Shown: positions 32,620 to 43,524, counted from the stretch's first letter. The stretch is DNA of 64,000 nt from Peromyscus leucopus (GCF_004664715.2 NC_051063.1:114128829-114192828), one strand, 5' to 3'. The notes: generated by a model from the sequence alone, not told the origin. Translations and numbers: made by a program.

Positions 32620-34205
32620 AAGATACAAACTTATTTGTTCAACAAAAATCACTGAAAAGTACAGAGATTATAGCAATACAGGAAAAAATAGACATCCACA
32701 GAAAATGTATATTCTAAAGTAGGGAATCATGCAAAATCATACCAACAAAATAAATACACAATACATTTTTTTTCAGATAGCAACAAGTACATTGTAGAAA
32801 AGAAAAAAGGTAAAGGGACTAAAAAGTGAAAATATATTTTATATCCTCATAGTAATGAGGTGAAATTTGTGCAGATAATCAAAGAAAAAGAAGCAAGCTC
32901 ACCAAATATCAGCAAAAAGAATCCCCAAAAGGGGGAATGGAAAGCGAACACATCTAAGAATGAAAATGTGTTGTGTGTGCCTGAAAATCAGTGAAGAAGC
33001 TTGGAGTAGAGTGAATAAAAGTCAATCATGAAATGCAGATGATGTTGGAAAAATTATGATGGCATATTATTTAGGACTTTTAATTTTTTTAAGTAATGGA
33101 AATCAATGGCAAGTTTTGAGAGGGGAAATGCTATCATATAATCTGTGAGTTGAAAAGTAAAATTCAAAACTTAAAGTGGTAGAGTTCTTGCCTAGCATAT
33201 ATGGAGCCCTAGGTTTGATGGATGAATAGAGCACACCCATATTTCTAGCACTTGGGGGGGGGAGTTAAGAAGATCACAAGTACAGGGTCATCCTTGACTA
33301 TGTAACAGGTTCCAGGCCAGCGTGAGCTACCTGAAATCCTGTCTCAAAAAAGTAAAAATTAAAGTGTTCTTCTCATACTGTATGAAGACTAGGAAGCTAC
33401 TGAACACTCTAGGCATGAGATAATAAAGGTATTTTAATGATAGGTCAAAGAAAGTTAATAATGTAAAAATATCAATGTTGTAGACTGAGAAATTAGAAAA
33501 AAATGAAGTTGTTATTAAGACAGAGAAGGAAGTTGGAAAGCAGAGTAGTGGGGGTTAAATTTGAGATGCTTGTAAGAATCACAGTAGTAATGTTGATTTA
33601 CTAGTTAGGAGTTCAAAGAAAAAATTACAACCAATGATACAAATTGAGCTAGAGTTATATAGGTGGCATTTGGCAATGAGACAGAAAGAAATCATCTAGG
33701 GAGTAATTCCAGACTAAATATTTAGTGTGCCCAGAGTAAGAAAGATGGGGTGCAGAACATAAGGGATAAGGGGCTAGGTCCTAGAACACACCACTATCCA
33801 GACAACAAAATGAAAAGGGAGATCTAGATAAAAGGGCTAAGAAAAAGCATCTCGTGGGATAAGGGGATGATGAAAATGCTGTGAAATCAAGGAAGCTAAC
33901 CAGAGTTAAGCATTTAAAGAAGAAAAGGATTGACTACGACAAAAAGGCTACTGGCAAATCATGTAAAGTGAGATCTGGGACTATATCAATGTGTGGTCAA
34001 TAGTCACAATGACAGGGTCTTGGCAGGGCAGATTTGATGGAGTAGTAGGTAAGAGAGTGAGTTCAAGAGACAATAGGAAATGAAGTATAGATGATAAATG
34101 TCTATAATTCTTTTCGTGAGTTTTAAGTAAATGTGAACCATGAAGGAGGGAAGTAGTGAGAAAAGAAAAGAGATCAAAGGAGATTTTATATCAATATTAT
34201 AAAAG
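32620..34205 (+). mobile_element. Ancient mammalian repeat, ~1.4 kb, split by a B4
   Basis: Ordered matches over its whole length: aacttatttgttcaacaaaa, cctaaagtagggaat-like start, tatggcatattatttaggac, aatggaaatcaatggcaagt, tttgagaggggaaatgctat, gcatgagataataaaggtat, taagacagagaaggaagttg, taaatttgagatgcttgtaa, gatacaaattgagctagagt, atataggtggcatttggcaa and aaatgaaaagggagatctag. In the consensus I recall, this repeat is several kb and common to placental mammals; I cannot give its database name with certainty. The middle is interrupted by the SINE at 33179-33358. Confidence 0.6.
33179..33358 (+). mobile_element. B4-type SINE nested in ancient repeat
   Basis: gtagagttcttgcctagcat, gccctaggtttgatggatga, tttctagcacttgggggggg, agatcacaagtacagggtca, tccttgactatgtaacaggt, tccaggccagcgtgagctac and ctgtctcaaaaaagtaaaaa: ID-like head plus B1-like body. 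Flanked by the direct repeat ttaaagtg (33171-33178 and 33359-33366), a target-site duplication. The sequence on either side is continuous with the ancient repeat. Confidence 0.85.
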
Positions 34206-34214
34206 TCAACCAAA

Positions 34215-34560
34215 AAGTGTTAAATAAGATTCTCTAGAGAAATAGTACCAATACCATGCATATATTATGAAAAGGTATTTATTGGGTTGTCTTACATGTT
34301 AGGGGCTGAGGAATACAAAGTGTGTGTACATGCTGAAGAGGCAGAGAACATGGTAGGTACTCAATTCATGAGGCTGGGTGTCTCAACAGTCCCAAACCAG
34401 TGATGTAGGCCTTCAAGTTCACTAGAGAGCTGCTTCCTCAAGAGAAATAAGCTGATCAGAATCTTCAGGTTGAATTCCTCAATCGTATCTGGTTCTTCTG
34501 ACACATCTTCATCCAAAGTTATAGGTTCCCTCCCACTCTTTCATTACAACCAATATCTTA
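34215..34560 (-). mobile_element. MaLR-style LTR, minus strand
   Basis: Plus-strand text: taagattctctagagaaata, gaaaaggtatttattgggtt, gaagaggcagagaacatggt, ctcaattcatgaggctgggt, gtctcaacagtcccaaacca, tggttcttctgacacatctt. Reversed, this is a rodent LTR-like repeat whose end is 'gttctctagagaatcctgactaataca'. Incomplete at its other end. Confidence 0.7.
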
Positions 34561-35129
34561 CTTTACTTGGAGACAATATGTGAGGCTATAAGGCATAAAC
34601 TTTTATTGTAAGTCAAGCATGATCAGGGATCATAGGTTTTTGCTTCATTTTTTTTAGTTCTGGTTTGTTTTTATTTTTGTTTTTTGGCAATTTGGGCATT
34701 ATGGTCGCTAGAGATAAGTGTCTCTCTCATGTCATATAGAAGCTTTTAGAGTATCTATGCACATCTGGAACTGAGAAATTGCATCTGAGCTCATTTTTTC
34801 CTTTGTGACTTTACTCAAAGATTCTAAATTCAACCAGCCAGTATCATTTCTCTTAATTTTCCAGAAATTTTCAAATCATTATGTAGATAGTCATTAAATT
34901 CCTTGCCTCTCACAAGTGCTGAATCAAGAATATTAAGTACATTCATCTTGCATAGTTCTTCAAACAGTTCACACCATGGATTATCAGTGATCTCCATACA
35001 ACCAGGAGAGTATTTAACAACTTTAAGTGAAGTCAGATTAGAATGTGAGCTCTAGATATCATCAAACCCATGAGAGAAATCCATCTTTCTAATTCTGTTT
35101 CTTTAGTACCACCCTACTTCTGTTCCTAA
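34561..35129. other. Unique DNA, nothing recognised
   Basis: No gene or repeat identified. A T-rich patch lies at 34642-34685. Confidence 0.5.
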
Positions 35130-35605
35130 GGTTTGTATTAGGCAGTTTTCTCTGCAGGAATAAAATAATATGATATACTTATGAAAGGGGACTTATTAGA
35201 ATGATGAAAACAGTAAGGGTGAGGTAGTCTAACAATGACCACCTACAAATGGAGAGACAGAGAACTTAGTAGCTGCTTATTCCAAAAAGCTGGATGTCAC
35301 CACAATCAAAAAAAAGTGTGTTAGTAGACTAGAATTTCCCTGACAAGCTGTTGGTATTCAGTACATATTTAAAGACCAAAGAAGCTGGAGTCTGATATCC
35401 ACAGAACATTACAAAGAGACACATATGTTCAAGAACATGGGAAGGCAGACAGGCAACATATTTTCCTCAGACCATGCAGATTTACTTTGAGAGCCTCTCT
35501 CCCCTCCTCAGATACTTCCCTCTGGAAATGCCTTCACACACACATGTCCAGAAGGATATATAATAATTTGATTCTACATCCTATCAAGCTGACAATGAAG
35601 AAGAA
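35130..35605 (-). mobile_element. MaLR-style LTR, minus strand
   Basis: Plus-strand text: gtattaggcagttttctctg, aggaataaaataatatgata, gaaaggggacttattagaat, ggtagtctaacaatgaccac, gagagacagagaacttagta, ccaaaaagctggatgtcacc, agacaggcaacatattttcc, tcaagctgacaatgaagaag. Same family as 34215-34560 with the same relative order, so two copies in the same orientation lie ~570 bases apart. Confidence 0.65.
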
Positions 35606-35644
35606 CCATTACAGTGTTCTTCCAGTGTTTCCTATATTCGTAAA

Positions 35645-35890
35645 TGCTGTATTCTGAACACGTTTCAGTGTGTCCTGCAAGGCTTCATGTGTTGAAATTA
35701 ACTCCTCACCCTAAAGTTTTAAGAGGGTAGAAATGTAACTGACAATTGTGTTTAAAATTTGGGCCTTTGGGATGTTATTGGGATTAGATAATGTCATTAG
35801 GGTGAGTGCCTACAATTGATTCTCAGTAATGTTATAAAAGAGAAAGAGAGACTAGAAGAGAAACACACATACTACTTGTGTTCTATCGTC
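35645..35890 (+). mobile_element. MLT1/MST-like LTR fragment
   Basis: caaggcttcatgtgttgaaa, ttaactcctcaccctaaagt, tttaagagggtagaaatgta, aatttgggcctttgggatgt, tattgggattagataatgtc, attagggtgagtgcctacaa. Resembles the opening of mammalian MaLR LTRs ('cccccaaaattcatgtgttgaaacttaatcccc ... ggtggggcctttgggaggtgattaggtcatgagggtggagccctcatgaatgg'). Confidence 0.7.
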
Positions 35891-35961
35891 TCCCCAACCC
35901 AATCACCAAACTATAGGTTCTATCTAATACCTATATTTATTTTTTAAGTAAATGTGTTACT

Positions 35962-36053
35962 TATAACTCCTGCTAGCCTCAATCTTGTGAGGATTCTTCT
36001 GCCTCAGCTTCTCAAGTACTGGGATCACAGATGTGCATGACCACATCCAGCTA
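35962..36053 (-). mobile_element. Old B1-like SINE, minus strand
   Basis: cctgctagcctcaatcttgt, gaggattcttctgcctcagc, ttctcaagtactgggatcac, agatgtgcatgaccacatcc, agct is the reverse of the B1 5' half ('agccgggcgtggtggcgcacgcctttaatcccagcactcgggaggcagaggcaggcgg'). High divergence suggests PB1 or early B1. Confidence 0.75.
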
Positions 36054-36682
36054 AGAGTAAATATTCTTGATCCGGCAATGCTTTCCTGCTCCTGCTTTCA
36101 ATCCACAAACCCAAATAAGCAACTTCTGACCCTACAAAAGTCCAGGCTTCTGGTTTTTATATTCTAATTAGAATGACCTTTTCAAAGAATAAATCTATCA
36201 CACATTTAATTTCCTTGGACTTAAACTTCTAATGACTTGTCTATTGCATTTAATAGAAAATAGAAATGCTAATGAAGCCTCTAAGCCCCCAGTAATCAAT
36301 GTCCCTTTTTTTGGCTTACCATTTTCTTTATTACTCTATAGTATACTGAGCCATTATTAGTTGCTGGAGAAAGCCTTTCTCTCTTGACTGCAAGCTTTTG
36401 ACATAATATCATCTTACCTTTCCCCTGCTAGTACCACAAATTACAGTTTTAACTTTTTAAGTGTGTCCATACAAAAGGAAACAGAGTCAGAGAAATGGAA
36501 CTGTAAAAAAAAATGGGTTTTTGGGAAAATGTGGTAGATTCAGACAAGAAGCACTTTAGGTTAAGCTACTTAGAGTTCTCATAGCATTAGCTCGAAAATG
36601 CAGTATCAGCTCACTGTATCTATATCAGGTGGGGAACAGGCAAAGCAATTAAATTATTTAAAGAATTTCCAGCATGCTGCAG
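36054..36682. other. Unique DNA, nothing recognised
   Basis: No gene or repeat recognised. Confidence 0.5.
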
Positions 36683-36885
36683 TGATGGTTCAGTGGTTGC
36701 AGTGTTTGTTACTCTTTCAGAGGACCAGAGTTTGATTCTAAGTACCCACATCAGGCAGGTTCCAACAACTGTAGCTACAGTGCCAAAGGATCCAATATCC
36801 TATTTTGGCTTCTTTGGGCACCCATACATGTAAAATACAAACATATACACACAGAGACACATAAATTAAAATAAATCAAGAAAGA
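36683..36885 (+). mobile_element. B3-type SINE
   Basis: ctgcagtgatggttcagtgg, ttgcagtgtttgttactctt, tcagaggaccagagtttgat, aagtacccacatcaggcagg, ttccaacaactgtagctaca, gtgccaaaggatccaatatc, tttggcttctttgggcaccc and an AAAATAAATC tail. Confidence 0.85.
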
Positions 36886-37919
36886 ATTCCCAGAGAATCT
36901 TTGTAGAGCAGGAATAAACACTTTTTATCTGACCTCCATCAATACAATGTATCCAGGAGGCACTCAGCAAAAAACAGTCAATCATGATCAACCTAAAACC
37001 AATCAAGCTTTAGATAATAAAATAACATGACCCTATAACTAAGTCTTTAATTTGCTTCTGCTAGATCTATATAAGTGCTACAACCGTGTAAGATAACTTT
37101 ATGGAATTTAAATGACTCTTGTGATGCAAAAGGACTCAATGGTGTATGTACAATAGATATCTTCTCTAATATATTTTAGTTATAAACATAATGAGTGAAT
37201 GTCCCCCAACATATCTCCACCTATTTCTACATAAGTTGTAGAGTTAAATTCACTTCTTAAGAAAACTTTGGTCTTGGAAATATAAGAAAAATTCTGAACT
37301 TTAATATATAGAAAATATGAAGAATTTAAGTGAATTTGGAATCATGAAAAGTACTTTATTAAAATAAAGATGCAAATAAAGATTCAAATAATTTTAGTTA
37401 TATGCTAGAATTTATTTCTAATTTATCTTCATAATTTTCTTATATTTACTATATAAACTAAAGATACGTTTCCTATATTGCCAAATTGGAATCAGTTCAA
37501 AAAACTTTAAAATATACTTTCATTTTCTTATCTTATATGTAATGGCAAAATAAATATTCTTGTATTCATTTGCAATTTACATGCCAAAGGATTCTAATTA
37601 AAGAGACAATTAACTAAAATGATGCCTCAAGAAAAGGCAATATCAAGACATTCACCAATGTTCCTATTGATGGATGAGAAAAAGCATAATGATCTCAAAT
37701 TGCAGGAAAGATACATAAATCAGAATTTGTCTGTACTTATTAAGGATGTAACCAGTGAATTTAATTTTAGATACATGGGAATTTTAGCACTGTGCCTCTT
37801 AGATGAGTAGAAACTGTTCTCATTTATTTGCTATCAATTTCTAAAATCCACCATTGCCTGGGACATAGTGGTAGCTTATGGTGGTATTTTATTTGTACTG
37901 AAATGTGATTTTAATTGTA
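36886..37919. other. AT-rich unique DNA
   Basis: No gene or repeat. Very AT-rich at 37300-37560. The 63-codon frame at 37619-37810 has no recognised domain. Confidence 0.5.
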
Positions 37920-38310
37920 TGTTAATAAATAAAGTTGCCCGGGGGTCAGAGCTATTAGAGCCAAAGCAAGAGCGTGGTGGTGGTGGTGCACGCCTTTAAT
38001 CCCAGCACTTGGTAGACAGAGCTAGGTAAGTCTCTGTGTGTTCAGGGATACAGCCAGCATTGGAGACACACGCCTTTAAGACCTGGAGGGCTGTACGTAC
38101 AGGCAGTGACGAGGCAGTCACGTATTTGGGTTTACAACCAATGAGAAGGCAGAACAGAAAGAATATATCAAGACAAACACACAGGAAGTAGGTCTCTTTC
38201 GGAGAGGTAGGACCACCGCAGGAGGAAGGTTTTAGCTCTGAGCTCTGACCTCTTGGCTTTCTCTTTTACATTGGTTCTGTGTTTCTTATTTAATAAGACA
38301 GTTGGTTACA
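37920..38310 (+). mobile_element. LTR-like element with B1-like module, plus strand
   Basis: Begins TGTTAATAAATAAAGTTGCC and closes ATAAGACAGTTGGTTACA, so TG...CA ends are present. After cccgggggtcagagctatta it holds a B1-like stretch (gcgtggtggtggtggtgcac, gcctttaatcccagcacttg), a second B1-like step (attggagacacacgccttta), a gtttacaaccaatgagaagg CCAAT-like box, and gctctgacctcttggctttc. A related element lies reversed at 45752-46200. I recall this as a repeated element in muroid genomes but cannot name it. Confidence 0.7.
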
Positions 38311-38354
38311 TCTACAGTAGCTCTCTACCTATTTGTTTAGCCCATTTTATAAAA

Positions 38355-38500
38355 AGCAAATATATATTTTGAAATTAAAATATACTTACATCATTTTCTC
38401 TTTTTCCTTGCCTCTCTCCAACTCCTCCCATGTACTACCTATTGCTCTCAGTCAGATCAAGGCCATCTTTTAATTTAAAAAAAAATATTTAAAAGGAAAA
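38355..38500 (-). mobile_element. L1 3' end fragment, minus strand
   Basis: atatacttacatcattttct, ctttttccttgcctctctcc, aactcctcccatgtactacc, tattgctctcagtcagatca, aggccatcttttaatttaaa: reversed 3' UTR of Lx-type L1. Confidence 0.7.
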
Positions 38501-39154
38501 AAAAAGAAGTACTTTAATTGTTTCCCAGATACCTTGTTATGTATGTATTTGTATTTAATCAAGTATTATATGTGCTTATATAAAGCAATTAAGAGCACAA
38601 TTCAGAATCTTAAAAAGCAAACATATTGAATCACATTATACACAGTCTTTGAGGAGTCTGAAGATTTGTCAAAAGGGTATAGCAGAATATATAAACAAAG
38701 AAAATAGCTTCAACCTTACAATTACATATAATGTATAATTTGCATCTTAAGAGCCAAAGAAGAGAAACTATGTCCTGAAGCAAGTAACAGGGCTTCATTG
38801 GAAGGATAGGTTTGAGTAGGAATCTGAAGGGTAGGACAGATGTGGAATAAGAGAGGGGAATATGTGGGCATCTCAGAAAATCAGAGTTATAACATACTGC
38901 CTAGTAGGAGCCCTCTTCTGATCTACCCTCCTTACTTCTATGAGAATGATAAGAGTGTAAGTATCCATCCTCCAGGGCCCACCCTTTATTTTGCATCCTC
39001 ACTGATCCAGTGTTTCCCATAATATACCAAATTGTACATGGACTCTCTCACCAGACACAATGAAACCTTCTTGGTGAGTCTGTTCAGTGACAAAAGTCCA
39101 AGTTCTAAGGCCTCCTACAAATGTGAGCCAAACATCTTTTGAAAGACATTTCTT
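38501..39154. other. Unique DNA, nothing recognised
   Basis: No gene or repeat identified. Around 38980-39150 the sequence is less AT-rich but without a recognisable family. Confidence 0.5.
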
Positions 39155-39335
39155 CATGGGTGCATGCTTGTTTGTGTGTGTCTGTGTGTGTGTGTGTGTA
39201 CATGTGTGTAACAACAATAATTAAAGAATAAAAAAGATTTGAGAAGAAGGGGAGGGAAAAGCTAGGGCTAGAAATGATGTAAATATAGTACTCTTGTATG
39301 AAATTCTCAAAAATAAAAGGTTCAAGTTAAAAAAA
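39155..39335 (+). mobile_element. Rodent L1 3' tail with (TG)n
   Basis: A TG run (39173-39200) is followed by aacaacaataattaaagaat, gatttgagaagaaggggagg, gaaaagctagggctagaaat, gatgtaaatatagtactctt and gaaattctcaaaaataaaag. This is the terminal 3' UTR order of a rodent L1, 5' truncated. Confidence 0.7.
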
Positions 39336-39714
39336 ATGCTAGCCATCTCCTGAAGTGACCCCACTTTCATCAGTGAGAACTCAATATCATCAATACAATG
39401 TCATAGCACTAGAGTATAAAATCTGAATCCCTATGAGATTGCATGTATGTAAAGGGAAAAGGGACATTTTATTGAGCTTGGCATCTTGAACAACTGGAAA
39501 TATAACAAGGGGGTATAAATGTTTGATACACAAAATTGAGTGAAAGAAAGTCCTGGATGGAGGGAAGTCAGACTACTAATAGAAGCAGAGATGAGAAAGA
39601 TGGAACAGTGATAAATATTAAAGACAGCCTTAAATGCCAAGCTCAAATTTTTGGTCTATTTTAGCCTATTAATCAAGGGTATAAAATGATAAAGAGAGAA
39701 AGAAGTAAGACTAT
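39336..39714. other. Unique DNA, nothing recognised
   Basis: No gene or repeat recognised. The 71-codon minus frame at 39431-39646 has no recognisable domain. Confidence 0.5.
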
Positions 39715-40955
39715 AGCAACACTCCATGAGATGTGGAGCTGATGCCTAACTAGAGCCTTTGTCCCTACTGACTAATGTTCATAGAACTCGAAGGTACTCT
39801 GTATGCTACCACGGAAGAAAGGTAACCATCAACCCAGCCCCAAAACCTGGGGTCTACAACAGTGATCTACCTACAAGATATACCAGTGCAATTGTGACGC
39901 CAATGGTATAAGAGTAAGTAACCACTCTATGACTGGATTTAAGTCCCACCCCATGAGATGGAATCCATGCCTGACACTGCTCAGGTGACCAAGAACATTA
40001 GACTGAATAGGCTGTGAACCTACAAGAAAACCAAATACTGTCATTCTGTTAAAGAAACATAACAAGAAAGTGATTCCTAGCAACATTCTGCTCTACTCAT
40101 AGATAAGTGCCTCACTCAGGCATCATCATAGAAAATTCCTCCTACAGCAGATGGAAACAAAGCCACAGCTGGACAGTGTGCAGAGAATGAGAGATGTTTG
40201 AACACTCAGTCCTAAATGAGATATCTTTATCAAATCTCTCCCTTCAGGGTTCAGTGAACTATGAAGAAAAGGGGAATGAAAGAATGTAAGAACCAGAGGT
40301 GGTGGATGACTCCAAGGAAACAGTGTCTTCGAGATACAACAGGGCTGATGCTCATATGAACTCACAGGGACTCTAGGCACACAAGGCTTGCACAAGTGCA
40401 AGCCAGATGGGGTTCTAGCACAGAGAGGGGGAAATGGACACAGGCTCCCACCCCTAACCAAGAAGATATCTGCAACTGACACCCACTTGCAAAGGAAAAA
40501 TTAGTTTTCTCCAATGGAATCTCATTGAGTATATTAACCACACTTAAGGGCAGGCCCCATGTCCAACAGTAGATTGCCAACGTGAAATGAACTCAATGTT
40601 GTTTTATGAATGTTTTGTCTCATATTGGTGTTTGGGTATTTTTTAACTTACTGGTCTTTTGTTTGTATATTATAGTTTCTGATTTTATGGTCTTATGGAT
40701 GTGTGTATGTGTTTCTTGTATATTTTTCTTGTGCTTTTTTCTTTTTTTAAAAAAAAATTCTTGTTTAGTTGATTTTATTTGTTTGCCTGTTTGTTTGTTG
40801 GCTAAAGAAAGAGAAAAAGAAGAGGCATGGAGTTGGGTGGGTGTGGAGGTGGGGATGTTCTGGGAGGAATTGGAGAAGGAAAACAATGATCAGAATATAG
40901 TCCATAAAAAAATGTTTCGGTTAAAAGAAGAAAAAGAAAAAATGGGAGCCAAAAT
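39715..40955 (+). mobile_element. Rodent L1 3' UTR (Lx-like), plus strand, ~1.24 kb
   Basis: Very clear ordered match to the Lx-type 3' UTR: gatgcctaactagagccttt, ctctgtatgctaccacggaa, catcaacccagccccaaaac, ctggggtctacaacagtgat, ctaccta, gccagtgc-like step, accccatgagatggaatcca, tcctacagcagatggaaaca, tgagagatgtttgaacactc, agtcctaaatgagatatctt, acaacagggctgatgctcat, atgaactcacagggactcta, cttgcaaaggaaaaattagt, ttaagggcaggccccatgtc, and a closing ggaattggagaaggaaaaca, gatcagaatatagtccataa. No ORF2 remains (5' truncated). The 141- and 118-codon frames in it are chance. Confidence 0.9.
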
Positions 40956-41574
40956 TAATACATGTATTTTTGGAGATAATTGTATCTGTGAAAGACAGCA
41001 AAACCTCCACATCATACAGGGTAGAAATTGATACATATGATGCCTTAAAAAGTTTAAATGGTAAAAATTAAATGAAGAAACGTCACTTAGTACTGACAAA
41101 GGAACAGATAAAAAATAAATAAAAATAGCCCAGAATAATGGAATGTAGCTACTTCTTCCAAGTAAGAGATGGCAAATAGCCAAAAGATCACAGGAAACCT
41201 GAAATTGTAGAAATGACTGTCCTTAACATATATGCAATATAGAATATTTCTATGCTTATATATAATTGCTAAAATTCAAGATAGATGAAGGTGCTCTCCT
41301 ACATCCTCCATCATATTGCTGTTCCTTTACTCCTATGGGGCATCCCATGTCTCCAGCTTTTGTAATTCCTAGATTCATCACATGAAGGCACAAATACTTT
41401 AAAATTTTTATAACAGTCATGTGCCATATCCATCACCTAATTTGGATTTAATTTCTCTGTGGATTGGCTATCATATTGGTCTTTGGCTTAATCCTTAATA
41501 TCCTGGCACATTCATTATTCAGCAACTGCCAAATTATTTCTGGGATGCCACATTTTAGTTGTTATTAGGTTCTG
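40956..41574. other. Unique AT-rich DNA
   Basis: No gene or repeat identified. Confidence 0.5.
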
Positions 41575-41670
41575 TGTCTGTCTCTGTGTGTGTGTCTGTC
41601 TCTATCTCTGTCTCTCTCTGTCTCTCTCTCTCTCACACACATAGAGAGAGAGGGAGAGAGAGAGAGACTT
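41575..41670. repeat. TC/TG-rich then CA then GA simple repeat
   Basis: TCTG/TCTC steps, then CACACACAT, then an AGAG-rich run (gagagagagggagagagaga). The TC-rich half and GA-rich half are inverted relative to each other, so a loose hairpin is possible. Confidence 0.9.
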
Positions 41671-41734
41671 ACTTATGAATATTCATTTCATAAAAGCTTT
41701 TGGAACACTTTCTTCTACATTTTACACATCCCCC

Positions 41735-41840
41735 TGCAATCCCAGTGCTTAGAAGGTAGAGGAAGGAGAATTGGTGGTAGTCTGAAGCTAGCTTGGGATG
41801 CCCAGAGAGATACAGGCTCCAAAAACAAGCAATGGACAGC
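41735..41840 (+). mobile_element. B1/B4-like SINE body fragment
   Basis: tgcaatcccagtgcttagaa, ggtagaggaaggagaattgg, agtctgaagctagcttggga and gagagatacaggctccaaaa follow the B1-like portion found in B4 SINEs. No tRNA-like head is visible. Confidence 0.6.
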
Positions 41841-42059
41841 TACTACAAAACTGAAAAATGATTGATTTTTGTCTTTGCAAATGATAAAAACAAAATATTG
41901 ATAGACTTCCTTGCCCATCCGACTGATCTTACTTTTTTGTCTAATTCTCTTTTACATCATACTACTTAGTTATGAGCACATATTTGGCAATATTCTGTGT
42001 ATGACAGATACACTATTAGTAAGTCACCTCTTTACTGCTATTCAGTACAGATGAAGTTT

Positions 42060-42150
42060 TGGCAGAATACATGCACTATATACCAAATATCAGTGCCTTG
42101 CACACATGAAAAGGTCAATATACATTGACTGAATGAAAATGAAATGTTTA
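42060..42150 (+). mobile_element. L2-like 3' end fragment
   Basis: tatcagtgccttgcacacat, gaaaaggtcaatatacattg, actgaatgaaaatgaa resembles the L2 terminus 'cagtgcctggcacatagtaggcgctcaataaatatttgttgaatgaatga'. Short and diverged. Confidence 0.45.
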
Positions 42151-42271
42151 TTAGGTTTCTCTGATATACAAAGGATTTTTCTAGACATACAGATTTGTTC
42201 CTTGCTGTATGTGGAATTATGATCCAATGTGTAAACAATGACCTCTCCGTTATTTTTTGTTTTTCTTTTGT

Positions 42272-43345
42272 TTAATTAAAAAAAATTTTCCATTCATTTT
42301 ACATACCAATCAAAGATTCCTTTCTTTCCTCCTCCCACCTCCCCAGCCTCCCCCTCCCAAACCACCCCCCACTCCTCCCCACAAGAAGGCAAGGCTTCAC
42401 ATGGGGAAGCACATCCAGTAGAGACAAGTCCAAGCCCCTTTCCCTCCCCCACCCACCCACCCACCCCCACCCCTCCTCGAGGCTGCAAGAGGTGTTCCAT
42501 TATAGGTAGTGGGCTCCAAAAAGCCCCCTCATGCACCAGGGATGGATTCTGATCCTATTGCCAGGGGGGGCCCCAAGCAGATCAGGCTGCACAACTGTCT
42601 TGTCATGCAGAGGGTCTAGCCCAGTCCCATGCAGGCTCCACAGCTATTGGTCCACAGTTCATGAGCTCCCACTAGTTTGATTTGGTTGTCTCTGTATGTT
42701 TCCCTATCATGATCTTGATGCCCCTTGCTCATAGATAGAATCCCTCTTCTCTCTCTGACTGGACTCTTGGAGCTCTGTCTGGTGTTTGGCTGTGAATCTC
42801 TGTATCTACTTCCATCAGTCACTGGAGAAAAGCTCTATGATGACAGTTAGGGTATTCACCAATCTGGTCACTGGGGTAAGCCAGTTCAGTTCAGGTACCC
42901 TCTCCACTATTTCTAATAGTCCAAGCTGGGGTCATCCTTGGGGATTCCTGGGAACTTCCCCAGCACACGGTTTCTCTCTATCCCCATGATGTCTTCCGCT
43001 ATCATAGTACCTCTTTCACTGCTTTCCCACTCCATCCCTGTTCCAGCTCGATCATCCCATTCCCTTATGTTCTCATCCCCTATCCCCTACTCTCCATTGC
43101 CCACCCCTCATGCCCAGTTTACTCATGGAGATCTCATCTATTTCCCCTTCCCAGGGCGATCCATGCATCTCTCTTTGGGTCTTCCTTCTTAGCTAACTTC
43201 TCTAGAGTTGTGGGTTGTAGTCTGGTTATCCTTTGCTTTACATCTTGTATCCACTTATGAGTGAGTTCATTCATAACATGTTTGTCCTTCTGAGTCTGGA
43301 TTACCTCACTCAGGAGACCTCTCCATTACTTTATGATATTCTGAA
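42272..43345 (-). mobile_element. L1 3' end with ORF2 C-terminus, minus strand
   Basis: Low-coordinate end is the reversed tail (ccattcattttacataccaa) followed by a C-rich tract. The body is 3' UTR (ccttgctcatagatagaatc, aaggcttcacatggggaagc, caggctgcacaactgtcttg, ccacagttcatgagctccca). The high-coordinate end encodes on the minus strand the closing ORF2-like peptide (EVIQTQKDKHVMNELTHKWI; stop codons appear soon after in this copy or its UTR). 5' truncated at about 43345. Little diverged compared with other L1s here, so probably fairly young. Confidence 0.85.
42436..42474 (-). other. G-quadruplex-type tract in L1 3' UTR
   Basis: The minus strand carries five or more runs of three to five G separated by single T or A (plus-strand ccacccacccacccaccccc). 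Polypurine, G-rich tracts are a known feature of mammalian L1 3' UTRs; this one fits the G3+N1 pattern directly in the sequence. Folding itself is inference. Confidence 0.7.
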
Positions 43346-43485
43346 ATGAATTAGGGGTTTCAATTTTTGCCTAGAATTTTCATTATTTTATAAATATCTT
43401 CAAATATAATTCATGTGAATTTAATATATTAAGGAATATGTAGCAATATTCTTCCCAAGTTTTGGTCATATAGTAGCTTGTGTTA

Positions 43486-43486
<1 letters not shown>
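43346..43486. other. Unassigned AT-rich sequence before a poly(A) run
   Basis: No repeat recognised between the 5' truncation point of the L1 and the A35 run. Confidence 0.4.

Positions 43487-43521
<35 letters not shown>
43487..43521 (+). repeat. A35 homopolymer
   Basis: Thirty-five consecutive A. It resembles a retroposon tail but I recognise no SINE, L1 or processed gene copy immediately upstream on the plus strand. Confidence 0.9.

Positions 43522-43524
<3 letters not shown>

Noticed and set aside
40606..41031. 141-codon open frame, plus strand
   Set aside because: Lies mostly in an L1 3' UTR, which is non-coding; T/G-rich DNA gives the Phe/Leu/Cys/Val bias.
42938..43192. 84-codon plus-strand frame rich in Ser and Pro
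   Set aside because: It is antisense to the 3' end of a minus-strand L1.
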